Of a stretch of 64,000 bases of DNA, positions 32,109-43,107 are shown in pieces (the first letter of the stretch is position 1; each line of letters starts with the position of its first letter). The notes beneath the pieces are model-generated. The model was not told the DNA's origin. It saw only the letters and a program-made list of their open reading frames with translations, and did not search any database. A program made the position numbers and the translations under genes. The stretch spans positions 62,485,496 through 62,549,495 of the forward strand of contig CM043970.1 of the NCBI GenBank assembly GCA_014529385.2, written 5' to 3'. The stretch is from Adiantum capillus-veneris (Eukaryota; Streptophyta; Polypodiopsida; Polypodiales; Pteridaceae).

Positions 32109-32872
32109 TTTATTTTACCGGTTGCCATTGAGGGATGTTTGTCTCTTGACGTCCGTAACACAATCTAGAAACTTGCCAAGTTGGTGCAATGGATTTCACA
32201 AAAGGAGATCAATGTAGACTCCATACCATTCGCCAAACTAAACGCTGCCGAGGTTGTGTGCATGTTTAAGAAACATTTTCCTACTACCATGCTAACCATT
32301 CAGGTGCATCTTTTTGTTCACATAGTTGATGAGGTGGAAATAGCTGGCACAGTGCATTCCAGATGGATGTTGTTTTTAGAACGTTCATGAAAACGCTCAA
32401 GGGATATGTGCGTCAGAAGGAACGTCTAGAGGGTAGCATGGCAGAATGTTGGTTGGTATCAGAGTCCCTAGTGGACATTGGAGAGTGGCTAGACAGATTT
32501 GATAAAGCCTGGGACACGCTATGGCGAACCATAGATGATGAGCGCATATCTGGGATTGTCATGTGCAATATCGGGGTTGAGAAGAAGATGACGGAAGATC
32601 TAGAGGCTAAAATCAACCGATTTTGCATGCTTCACAATCCACTGATGCAAAAGTGGATTTCACAATATGAGGATGCAAAGCAAGAGTGACAAAGGGCATG
32701 AAACGAGTGGAGACGGGGAAGACGACCACCCATGCACTATCCGACGGGTCAAGAGAGCCTACCAACATTCACGAGCTTAAGATGGTTGCACAACCAATTG
32801 AAAAGCGCACAACAATGTGGTGAAGAAGTGACTGAGGAAGAGTGGGAGTACTCTCGGGGTTGCGCGACCAAG

Positions 32873-32944
32873 GTAAGTTTGCAATGTATGACTAGTGACT
32901 TTCTAGATGTTTGAACGGCCACTCAAAATATTTGTTCGTTGCAG
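32873..32944 (+). other. Intron of CACTA-B transposase absent from copy C (72 nt)
   Basis: Donor CCAAG/GTAAGT, acceptor GTTGCAG/TATTAG. Copy C reads straight through (GCDWKYHTYMALW near 3450-3490). Confidence 0.75.
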
Positions 32945-33307
32945 TATTAGTCATACACAGCAGCATGGTGTAAAGTTCGCCATTTTAGGGTGGAACGGAT
33001 CGACAAAAAGCATTTTACTCAAGATTGTGGAATCATGGCAAAATTTGAACAGTCTAGTCGACGACGGTCCTCTGATGCAGATCATGTGGTTGCGGAACTC
33101 ACTTACTTTGGCATGCTACAAGAGATTTTGAGGATCGATTATAGAGGATTTTTCGTCGACTTGTTCGACGTGCAATGGTTCAAGATAATCATGGAGGGTT
33201 GCAATGCTACTGTGCGTAGAGGAGAGTCTCGTTTTCTTGAGGTGGATTCAACTAAGAAATGGACTGACCTAAGAGACACTTTTGTACTACCCGAGCATTG
33301 TGAACAA

Positions 33308-33387
33308 GTAAGTATGTAAATATTTAACACCCCATTTTAGAATTGATGTGCTTGGAAGCTCTCATGTAAGTTATGTGGCTCTGGCAG
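33308..33387 (+). other. Intron of CACTA-B transposase absent from copy C (80 nt)
   Basis: Donor GAACAA/GTAAGT, acceptor CTGGCAG/GTGATA. Also present in fragment D (36789-36868). Copy C is continuous (HCEQVVFVP near 3815-3840). Confidence 0.8.
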
Positions 33388-33858
33388 GTGATATTTCATC
33401 CTACAAAGTCTGCATCAAATTGGTGGTACATCATACAAGTAGCCCCTCGTAGTGCACGGACGTATGAAGGCTACCATGTGCCAATCACAGTGGCATCAAT
33501 GGAGGAGATTGGAGAAGATGCTCAGTCAGAAGCCGTTGAGGTGGTGCCAGACGAACATCAAGCTGCTACTCTCTACTGGGTGCATGCAGAGGATCTACAA
33601 AATGAAACGGAGGACATCTGTTTAAACGGAGAGCGATATAGAAAGTTATGCTGAGCTATGCGAGGATGAGAGAGAGATCTCTTAAATCCATAAATATTGT
33701 ATTTGAACAATTTTGCTCCATTTTGTAAAAACTCTGGCTCTCTAAGTACCTTCCATGTTGTATAACGCTCTTTTGATTTTGCGCTTACATCTTGGCAATC
33801 CATGGCCACATGCAGCTCCACCACCTGGTTTTTCGACTGCAGGATTTGATTGTGTGCG

Positions 33859-33859
33859 C

Positions 33860-33926
<67 letters not shown>
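33859..33926. repeat. (CT)n microsatellite
   Basis: Long CT run between the transposase and the foldback of CACTA-B; a second lies at 34644-34687. Confidence 0.95.
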
Positions 33927-33929
<3 letters not shown>

Positions 33930-34252
33930 AATTGAAAATTCTAGTTATCGACTTGCCTCTTCCATCACTCAAGTTGAATAGAAGAAGAACGCGTTCTGTT
34001 GCTTCTAGCCTTTGAACATTCCAAAGCTACAAGGACCTTCAAGTTCTACGTCAAAAAAGAAAGAGATAGTTAGGATTCTTATACGATTCTCCGTTTTGAA
34101 CAATTTTGCTCCGTTTTATAATATATATTGTGTTTACGTGGCTTTTTGTCCATTTCTATTTATATGTGTCATTGCGTCATTGTATTTAATGGTCTTTGCA
34201 TCCACTCCAGGTACGTATGGTCTAGGTATGTTCTCACAAGCAAGGACGACGA

Positions 34253-34584
34253 GCACTACACTCCGGGTGCGATGGAGACTGAAGATGCAATCGCGAAGGG
34301 AGTGATCTATCTCTGCTCATAGATGCAGCTCATCTCACCGCTAGATCTAATTGATCGGGTGAAAGAGATGCTGAGAAGCACTACTACTGCTTACTTAGCG
34401 TCTCTTTCACCCGATCAACTAGATTTAGTGGTGAAAGAGACACTAAGAAGCACTACTACTGCTTCTTAGCGTCTCTTTCATCCGATCAACTAGATTTAGT
34501 GGTGGGGCAAGCAACATCTATGAGCAGATATGGACTTCCTTCGCGATTGCAGCTTCAGTCTCCATCGCACCCGGAGCACAGTGC
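34253..34584. repeat. Foldback element of 332 bp, terminal arms about 137 bp
   Basis: The left arm (34253-34390) is the reverse complement of the right arm (34448-34584) at roughly 80-85 percent by eye. The outermost stretch CTCCGGGTGCGATGGAGACT is perfectly paired. A second inverted repeat fills the centre (34394-34410 with 34431-34447, 16 of 17). The ends read CACTACA and CACAGTG, resembling miniature CACTA termini. It lies between the two genes of CACTA-B. Confidence 0.8.
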
Positions 34585-34638
34585 TTTTACGAATTCACCC
34601 TCATTCAACGAAAACTCTCTACACAGGAATCCCTCCTC

Positions 34639-34699
<61 letters not shown>

Positions 34700-34768
34700 A
34701 CTTGTCCATGTTTTCTACTCCATTCATTCAATGTTAAGTTTAAATGTTCGTGTGTTTAATGCGGGTAT

Positions 34769-36027
34769 GGATGATGAGGAGTTTATTTTTTCTTTGTCAC
34801 CCCAGTAGAGACATTGGCACGTGGAGTGTCATCACTCTGGCGCACCATCGCGTGTTCCTACTCCAGCCGCATCTCCCTCTGTTTCGGAGCATTCAGCGCG
34901 CTCCAAAGATTCGGTGTCGACAAGACGATCTTCACACTCGTCTAGGCACCGGCACTCTAGTCGTGGAAGTGGCGGTTGTTGTGGGGATGCAGCCGCCGAT
35001 GCTTCGACACCGCCTCGTGTTCGACGAGGCTCTTTACCCTCCCCTTCTTTGCCCACCCCGACACCTACCACAGCATCGCCATCGACACCAGGTTTTGCGC
35101 GGTTGACTGCCGTTCCTAGCGGCTACACACCACTAGCTACTCCTCCAGGAGTCACTCTAGTGGACACTCCTCGCTTCGGGGCTCAGACTCCAGTGGAGAC
35201 ACCTGACGTCTGTACCCCCGTCGACACGCCGCTAGAGACCCCTGTTGGGACACCCAGGTTCACGCGTCAACGACGTGAGGGCTTGCCTTACTTCGTCGAC
35301 TTCAGCAACGGCATTATCTTAGATGATGAAGGCAAGAAGGTGATTTTGCGCATGCGCGGTCTTTGCTCTCAGGTGTTTAGACACTACATACTAAACACCT
35401 GGAGTGAAGTACCGAATGATTTAAAAGACAGAGTCATCAGTATGCTTCATGACGAGTTTTTCATTCCAACACGGGATGAGCGCTTCAATGAAGACGTGAT
35501 GAAGGTTCGAATGTGCGAATACTGCAAGCACAAGCGTTCTGAAGTGCAAAAAGAAATCAAGCATGGGTGGAACAGACCAGATTGGCTAGCCAAAGAAGAT
35601 TGGAAGAATGCAAAAGCAGCGCGCGAGAATCCTGACAAGTGGAAGCAACAAAAGGCGACAGCCAGAGCGCGAGTAGAGACAAGGAGCTCGCACCACTTGG
35701 GGAGCGGTGGGTGGGCATCATTTGAGGCCGATTTTGTAAGTGTTTTGGCATTGCTCTTTATGTTTGATAGTTTAGGGTTTATGGGTTTTTAAATTCTAAC
35801 ATGATGGATTCTTTGTATGTTTTGACAGTGGTCGAGGGCAGGACATGATCCCACACCGTATGAGCGCGAGTACGCAGGCAGGAAGGGCTTAAACGCCTTG
35901 ATGGACATTCTGAGTTCTCGCGGCGGCATGGTCGCTATATGTTTATACTTACAAAAAACTGTTTTATTTGTTTTTTTTGCAGAATCCAACAGATACGCCG
36001 CTTGGACGCGATGAGATTTCTGATTAG
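34769..36027 (+). pseudogene. CACTA-B second gene (Transposase_24-like accessory protein), nearly intact
   Basis: A long open frame from ATG 34821 runs to the splice site at 35735. Alignment to copy C suggests the ancestral start was MDDEEF at 34769, cut off by a TAG at 34805-34807. The protein has an Arg-Ser-rich N-terminus (SSHSSRHRHSSR), the conserved SGGCCGDAAADASTPPR patch, a Thr-Pro repeat domain (TPLATPPG, DTPLETPVGTP) and a Lys/Arg-rich helical part with RPDWLAKEDW (about 35575-35605). It ends HHLGSGGWASFEADF. Introns 35736-35828 and 35931-35982 lead to short exons (WSRAGHDPTPYERE...; NPTDTPLGRDEISD, stop 36025-36027). If translated from 34821 it may be functional. A role in binding subterminal repeats is inferred from gene order. 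Confidence 0.72.
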
Positions 36028-36434
36028 ACGACGTCAGTCTAGCCGTAGCTAGATAGCATTAGTTTCTTTTTGTCATAGCTTATGTATCATGAGACGACTT
36101 TTATACGTCTTTTTGAAAACCATGTATATTTTTTCAATAATGACAATGGTGTTGTAACTATTACATTTGCAAAGTTTAACAAATCAAGTGATTTTGCCTA
36201 TGATGTGTACAATTGTCATTGATTTACTTTCATCAATTCACGCTTGTCAGTTTTGTATCTTTATTTTGCAAACAATGCGTACTATGGATGATGGAGTTAA
36301 TGGTTATATTGGCTTGTGGGTGACTATTTTGGGTCTATATCTACCTTTGCACTTTTTTTCAAAGGTGAATCAATTAATGAAACATTCAATATGGTTGATG
36401 GGCATTCAATGTCCTGCCACCAAACAATTTTCCT

Positions 36435-36672
36435 ATCGGGAGTCACTATGAACGTCGCTATATAAGGCTCTGCAGCGTCGCTATAGATGGCCTGCAACGT
36501 CGCTATAGGCGTCGCTATATAGCGACGTTTATAGTGACACATATAGCGACTGTTATAGTGATGCTTATAGCGACATTCCCGTATCGACGCTCTTAGCAAC
36601 GCCGGGGGTCATAAAAACCCAATGTCTTTTCGTCGCTAACAACATCACAAGAGCACACAACCTCTTATAGTG
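36435..36672 (+). repeat. CACTA-B 3' subterminal array and terminus
   Basis: At least eight GTCGCTATA or TATAGCGAC motifs occur in both orientations, including a perfect 18-bp palindrome at 36510-36527. The terminus CTCTTATAGTG ends at 36672 and is inverted relative to CACTACAAGAG at 24079. Confidence 0.85.
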
Positions 36673-37220
36673 ATGGAGGGTCGCAATGCTACTGTGCGCA
36701 AAGGAGAGTCTAGTTTCCTTGAGGTGGATTCAACTAAAAAGTGGACTGACCTAAGAGACACTTTCGTACTACCCGAGCATTGTGAACAAGTAAGTCTGTA
36801 AATATGTAATATCCAATTTAGAAGTTATGTGCCTTGAAGCACTCATGTAAGTTATGTGGCTCTTACAGGTGGTATTACATCCTACAAAGTTTGCATCAAA
36901 CTGGTGGTACTTCATAGAGGTAGCCCCTCGTAGTGCACGGATGAATGAGGGCTACCATATGCCAATCACAACGGCATCAGTGGAGGAGATTAGAGAGGAT
37001 ACTCAGTCAGAAGTCGCTGAGGTGGTGCTAGATGAGCATCAAGCTGCTACTCTCTATGGGGTGCATGTAGAGGATCTACAAAATGAAACGGAGGACATCT
37101 GCCTAAACAGAGAGCTCTATATAGACATAGGGAGTTATACTGAGCTATGTGAGGATGAGAGAGAGACCTCTTAAAGCCATAAACATTGTATTTGAACAAT
37201 TTTTCTCCGTTTTATAATAA
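36673..37220 (+). pseudogene. CACTA fragment D: transposase C-terminal exons
   Basis: Starts immediately after the CACTA-B terminus and matches 33194-33730 of copy B. It has MEGRNATVRKGES, STKKWTDLRDTFVLPEHCEQ, an intron (36789-36868), then VVLHPTKFASNWWYFIEVAPRSARMNEGYHMPI-type sequence. It ends LCEDERETS with a stop at 37172-37174. The tail is in frame here, whereas copy B has a frameshift near 33645. It is probably what remains of an element into which B inserted, or a rearrangement product. Confidence 0.82.
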
Positions 37221-38446
37221 TGGTTTGAGAATAAAACATAAAATATATGGTAAAATGTCCAAAAGTAGTAATAATGATAACACCATATATCAGGACCAAA
37301 TAGGGGTGGACATGCACCAAAATCTCTCTGTGACACAAGAAGTGAGGTTCCTATGTAGTTGCCTAGTAGAAATATGAGGCAAGGGTCCGTTGCAGATCAA
37401 TTACAACAATAATTGACGTGGATGTGGTGATAAGGGTTAGGACTAAGATGACGATACGGGCCTTCTGTGTTGGTGGGCTATGGATGCATAGAAGTTGAAG
37501 GTCTATGAGAGGGACATAAACCCGATGAGGGGGTGGCAAGAATATACCCCTCTCTCTTACCTCAGAAAAACAGGGGATTTCAATTGAACAAAATTAGCCT
37601 ACAATATTACCGCTTGCTAGTGCTAGCATGGGAAAGCAGCGTGGACCAACTTAGCAAGTCACACCGATTCAAAGCATCTGAAGGCTACGATTGTGTCATG
37701 TGGATGCGTTTCCAAGTTTGTATATTGCCAAAAACACTTAAGAGCCTACAAAGTAAATATTGACAGTGTTTTAATATTGGGATCAAATGTCGAATGGTTC
37801 AAGCCTATAACAATACAGGAAGCGAACAAAAAAGAATGTTTCTCAAACACTAAGCAAGTTATCGTAATAAACGTTGAGCTGAGTAAAAACGACAAAAACC
37901 GATGTCCACTTAGAGATATGACCTTCGATTAAGGACAAACAAGAAGTGAACAAAGCACTAATCACACGTGATCAGACCCTTTGAGGGCCTCCACATATGT
38001 CATACAAATAGACAAGCTCCTATTACATTTATCTAGCCCTCTAAATGTTATGTTGCAACCACATCAGCTCGTAAAGCTAATGAACAATACATTCTACTTT
38101 AAACTATCCAATAGACAATGCTCGTCTTATCTAGGGCCTTCAATTGCCAACAAGGAAACTACTGGCTATTGTAGTGACAATGTGCATCTTTTATTTAAGA
38201 ACCACTCTCTAAATTGTTTGCAATTCTTATATGGTTTCCTGACAACTCGGATGTTATCCGACGTGTAGACATGCATTTCCTACTTGGAGGGCCTTACAAA
38301 TCCACCACTATGTATTGTATGTGGTGGCTATCTTAGAGGTCAGGCATTACAATGAGGAATTCTTCAACACACCAACATCATGCTCTTCTATTCATAAGAA
38401 GCATAAAGAAAGTGAACACGTGTTGCATTTCAAATTTAAAATGACG

Positions 38447-38496
<50 letters not shown>

Positions 38497-39555
38497 TGTA
38501 ACTTCAATTAATTGTTAACACTAGACTGGTAACCTAACAGGACATAAAAGTGTTTTTTCAGGGTTTTGGAATTTTTTTCCAAAACCATAGTAGATCCACT
38601 CATTTTGAAGAATCCTTTCATGAGTTTATAGTTCAAGGACTACTATATATGGAAAAAATGAGAAACTTGTAAGATTTCTCATCCCTTGGCACTACAAGCC
38701 TCTGAAGGTGATGGACCAATGCATGAGATAAAATGCCCCGTTAACTTCAATGGGTTGGTGATCAAAACATATGGTTTCTTTTACCTCACTATTTTTTTTT
38801 GGGTAAAAGAAATAGGTTTTTTGCCATTTTGCGGGCCTATCATCAAAGTTTCTATAGCCACGCTCAATACAGATACTATATACATGTTTTCTTAGTTCCC
38901 TTTGGGCCTTTGGATTCAAAAGGAGCCATGGAGCATGTCAAAAGGATAATGGATGTCTTACTAAGTGGAACCTTGGGGGCTATGATAAAGTGCTAAATAT
39001 AGCAAACATGAAAAAACTGGTTTAGCATTATGACCCCTAGAAACCCATAGAAACTACTCAATATCTAGCCAAATTTGTAGGAGCCAAAGCAGCAGCTACA
39101 AGCAGGAGCCAAAGCAGCAAACTGGCCAGCACCATCGCCATTACCTTATTATATTTCAGCGCCATGTTGCGAGTACTGGTGTTGCAGTAGTAGCTTCTTA
39201 TACCCATGGCATGGCCTCCTCGTTCAACCTTTCAACCTCCCAGTCACAACTCACGAATGCTTTTTCAAAGGCCGCACACATTGATATTTGAACATCGTTC
39301 AAAAGTAGGACTCTTATCACGGCCTGAAATTGACACTTGTTTTTCTTGGCAAGGGCTATTTCGTCTGTCAAAACAGGTGCTTCAAAAAAACGTCTTGATA
39401 TTTGACATGCTAGAATCTCGAAATTGATTGCCATTTTTTCATGTTCACTCGAAATTGATTTTCATTTTTTCAAATTGATTGTCTATCAACAGAAATTTCT
39501 ACTATGCCTCTCAATCTCAGGCCTTGACTCTTATGGGTTCACAGCATCATGACCA
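37221..39555. other. No recognisable gene or element
   Basis: AT-rich DNA with a (GA)n tract at about 38454-38491, a small hairpin (TTTCTTTTACC near 38775 with GGGTAAAAGAAA near 38811) and scattered open frames under 100 codons with no motif. The right part may be more internal DNA of element X, because R' begins by homology at 39556 only where copy 1 is cut by CACTA-C. Confidence 0.6.
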
Positions 39556-40512
39556 AGTCACACTCTTCATTCCGAGAGGGATCTACAATGGAGAGCAACA
39601 AAGATCTCGTTCATTGATCTTGTTGTGAACTACTTTCTGAACTATGTCTGAAGTATACAAAAGGTGTGTAAGCACTATATGAATGTGTGTAAAGTATTGT
39701 GTATACTATGTGTGAACTAGAATGTTGAGCCATCCGAAAGTGATCGGGATTTGCCTTTGTGAACAAATTATGCTCGCTAGTGTATTGTTAGAGTGTTCCA
39801 ATAGGAATCATAGGGTTGTGAGGTCGACCCCTACATTTTCCTTCCCCCAAGAATTGGATAGCGGAGTTTTTTTTTAAATCCTCAGCCGTAAATCCCTCTT
39901 AGGGGAGAGTGTGGGTGTGACTTCCTTTAGAGATCCTGTAAATGAAAAACTTAAGGTTAAAAGTTTTTTAGAAACAAGAATATAGCTTGCCGCCCACACA
40001 AGGTCAGAGTAAGCATCTCTCCCTCCCTCTCCCTCTCGGGTCAAGGAGGAGGGGAGATGTCATGCGGCAAGAGACGTACTCTTTTCTCCTTGCATCATTT
40101 CTCCCCCTCTCTTTAGCACCAAGTTGACATGAGCCTTATATTTCTGCACTTTTGAGTATTGGCCTGTCACCAAAGGTGAGTAGAAGTAGGGACACACCAT
40201 TTTTGAAAAGTGCATAATAGACATAATCTAGTGAGAACTTGTCTCAGTGAACGTTGCCTAAATCTTGTTGCATGCTCACCTCGATGCATATTTCACAACA
40301 ACAGAAACAAAATTCATACCCTTGCAAGGCTGTAGGACTGGTCAATTCCAAGGCAATGTTAGCATTGGCCATTGAATGGAGGGGGGCGACACTAGTTTCT
40401 TTTTTCCAAACCAAATGTGGGCATGTAGCAGCCAACTAAGCATATTGTGTGGCCCATGAGTTCCAAGACTCAACAACATGCTCAAGATAACCTGGTTAGA
40501 GCTCTAATTAGG

Positions 40513-40599
<87 letters not shown>

Positions 40600-41823
40600 C
40601 TAATAATCAAGGATCTTAGAGACGATTAGAATGTGCTAATCATGCTATTGGCTTTGATACCACTTGATGGGAATGGGATCGTGCTAGCTAGGGTGGATGA
40701 AATACAAATATATTGCATACAAGTGTGTGTAGGCTAGATTGTTAAGCGAATTAGCTTTCAAGATAGATTAACTGGAGTAGGGATTTAATATTCACATTGT
40801 TGTAGTGCGCGGTTCAAACTACAATAAACGAGTGTAGATAGACTTAAATAAGGTTTAATACACGTAATATTGAGAGTTTAAGAGAGAAGACTACAAATAA
40901 GAACACTATTAATTGATACGACGATAAGAAACATAAAATCAAGACTTAAGAGATGTTGTCAATTGGCTGGTGATACAGCTTAAGATGTTTTATTGCTCTT
41001 TTACATTCCTGTTGTATACGCCCAAATTGATATGCCCTTCGAATTGCAACCCTCGGATCAAAAAACTTCGCCAAGTTGCATCGCCATCCAGTTCTTTTGT
41101 ACTCCTGACACTGTTCCCCACCTTCCTTTATACTCTTGAGCTACTCTCAAGAACAACAATTGTCTCTCTGCAGTCGATTTCCCCAAAGCCCTCCCAATAA
41201 CCTTCCAGAAATTCCAAAAAGATAAAAAAATGGCCTTTATAGGGAGTCTTTTCTCAGTGCTCATTTTTAGAAACTTCGCTTTCAGAAATTCCACTAGCAC
41301 TCCAATTTTGGATCCGTTTGCATGCTCTAGCTCCATCTGCTCTCTTCTTTGTGATGCGTTCTTTCTCTTCTTGTAAACCCTCCTTGTTCGGACTCAACTT
41401 TGATTGGTGTGGTTTAGGACTTAACCACCTTTAGCCGCCTTGAATGGGCTTTGAATTGTCATTTTGGACCCCCTTCAATGCCCACTTTGTCTGGTCATAT
41501 GAGTAGTCTGACTACCCCTTCTCTCTCTCTTGCACCCTTCACATGACCCCTCCCTCTGCTCCCTACCACTATATCGCTTGGGGGGGGGGGGGGGCGCTGC
41601 TTTTTGCTTCAAAAATTTGTGCCTCAATGGCTCCACGAGACCAACCTCCTCTCGGCCATTTCCACGTCAGCACACTGTGTTCGCCATCCGATGCTGCCAA
41701 AGCTAGCCAAAACACCGTCAGCACTCGCGAAGACTGACATCGGTGCCCTGCACAACCTAAACTGCAAGGAGCCACCCTTTGGGCCACGTGCCGCAGCGAG
41801 TAAAGCTCCCACCATAGACCACA
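39556..41823 (-). mobile_element. Repeat R' (element X leader, primer site and LTR, copy 2)
   Basis: Matches 6289-7988 plus 22494-22573. The primer site TGGTATCAAAGCC (minus) is at 40650-40662, and the LTR probably runs from 40665 to about 41823. A minus-strand TATA-like CTATAAAGG lies at 41234-41242, suitably upstream of the presumed transcribed part. The right half matches R'' (59135-60122), including a poly-G run near 41580-41595 and the TGGCTCC(A/G)C(A/G)AGACCAA region. Confidence 0.68.
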
Positions 41824-42923
41824 CAGAGAGAGAGAGAGAGAGAGAGAAAGCACTCTCCCATGTTGATACAAGCATATGGCCTACGTTATCGTATATATAC
41901 CATGATTTCTAAGTTAAAGAACCTGCCTATGGGTTTATTACAGCAACATATGGCAGCCTCTGGCTCAAGGGCCTTCAATCTTCAAAAAAAATAACTCCAA
42001 TACCCCCAAGGACACTCCCTTTTGGTCTCCTGACTTCAAATAGTTCCAATAATTTCCAACTCACTTGCCCAATTGCCATGCCAAGAAACTCGACCGAGAC
42101 TCCACATTACCCACTCCAAGTCCCACGGTTCCTATCGCATTTCAATTTCTCTAAGACCTTGATCGAAGGCACAAAAAAATTGAAAAAAGCACCTAGCACC
42201 CTCCCTTTAGAACCTCTCACTAACTTCGACCTGCCATCTATCGGTCATCGAGAATCTGATCGACAAACGTCACCTCTTGCCAATTGCACATGATGTGGCC
42301 TTCCTTCCTAAACTCTGTTGAGGCCCAAAAGCCACCAAATGACATGCCTTCTTAAGCGAGCAAAACGGCTCAGAACCGGCCCCTGTCAAAACTTCATAGC
42401 TCTGTAACTTGGTCTTTATGACTCTGATTGTCAATTTGAAAAGACCGACAAGCTCCATTATTTAAGCCCTATGCATGTGTCGTTTCAAACCACTTGTCCC
42501 CATCTTACCTACCCATCTAAGATTTGCAACCACTTCTAGTTTTTAGGGCCATCTGGACCAATTTACTCATCACTTCAAGCTCTACCGTTTCAAGCAGAAA
42601 ACTAGTCCTTCATACAATCTTCACCTATGAACCCAATTGGTCCACTTTGAAGCAATTCTGGATTTTAAAAAACCACATAAAGCATACATTCGCGTCAATC
42701 TGATGCCATAAGTAGTTCTAAAATAGATTTTTCAAAGTTCAAAAATACAACAAAGCTTTGTATTTCATCTTGTGCCCACAAAGAGGCACGCCATTCACCC
42801 CCTCTAAACATCCACATCCTCCGGTATGTGCCAATATCTTGAGGTTTTCCAATGCAACATCGTCTTCTGAAGTCACATCTTCATCATCTAAATCCTTATC
42901 TTCATCCACATTAAAGTCTATAT
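41824..42923 (-). other. Probable 3' tail of gypsy-B left of the LARD-like insertion
   Basis: No domain is recognised. A minus-strand frame at 42739-42923 is acidic (NVDEDKDLDDEDVTSEDD) and then Cys/Gly-rich. It would continue the gypsy-B sequence found right of 53444 if the LARD-like element is removed. The remainder (41850-42738) has no coding signal; (GA)n lies at 41824-41848. Confidence 0.4.
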
Positions 42924-43094
42924 TGAAAGACCATAGGGAGACTGAATGCCGGATCCTCCTCCCAACCAATCTATTATAGGAGGGCCCATGGCCCTTGCCC
43001 TAGCTAGATCCCCTATCCACACCTTTAGTCCGGCCCTTTGCCTAAGTCCCTGACTCCCATAGGTCGGGCCCTGCCCTCTAGCCCTTGGCCTGAC
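42924..43094 (-). repeat. LARD-like 3' LTR
   Basis: 171 bp, pairs with 53273-53444. The polypurine tract is directly to its right. Confidence 0.85.
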
Positions 43095-43107
43095 ATTACT
43101 CCCCCCT

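Larger units (their letters stand above)
29989..33654 (+). pseudogene. CACTA-B tnp2-family transposase, broken
   Basis: This is the most complete copy. Exon 1 from ATG 29989 (MSSDEDVG) has CPCNQCKHVVRRTRRVALQHV and an acidic stretch ending GWSDTSVTALFR. Exon 2 starts at 30613 (LFKEHILPADN) with HACPNDCILF, GLAMDGINPFG and NYNIPPW. Later exons carry YELPYWPRLMINHLLDPMH (31670-31730), HLFVHIVDEVEIAGTVHSRWM (32310-32370), the DUF4218/4216-like FDVQWFKIIM (33165-33195) and NWWYIIQVAPRS (33420). Introns are 30518-30612, 31353-about 31430 (acceptor AA), 32036-32108, 32873-32944 and 33308-33387. Breaks are a frameshift near 30120, stops at about 30185, 30842, 31517, 32167 and 32949, a frameshift near 32385 and one near 33645. 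The protein it came from would catalyse transposition; this copy cannot. Confidence 0.87.
24079..36672 (+). mobile_element. Composite CACTA locus (copies A and B)
   Basis: The left end reads CACTACAAGAG at 24079 and the right end reads CTCTTATAGTG at 36672, inverted CACTA termini. Subterminal GTCGCTAT-type motifs lie at both ends. Copy A (24079-about 27600) has the 5' end and half a transposase. Copy B (about 27602-36672) has an almost complete internal body and the 3' end but lacks the outer 5' terminus. The 3-bp flanks differ (CAC left, ATG right), so this is not one simple insertion. Confidence 0.8.

Noticed and set aside
34012-34305. Possible membrane protein (FCPFLFICVIASLYLMVF)
   Set aside because: Short frame in non-coding DNA between CACTA-B genes, overlapping the foldback. 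No homologue in copy C.
38775-38825. Small hairpin TTTCTTTTACC/GGGTAAAAGAAA as a terminator or miRNA
   Set aside because: Short stem around a T run; no gene is adjacent and plants do not use such terminators.
38686-38895. CACTA terminus at CACTACAAG (38689)
   Set aside because: It matches the start of a CACTA end, but no subterminal GTCGCTAT motifs follow and no partner end was found.
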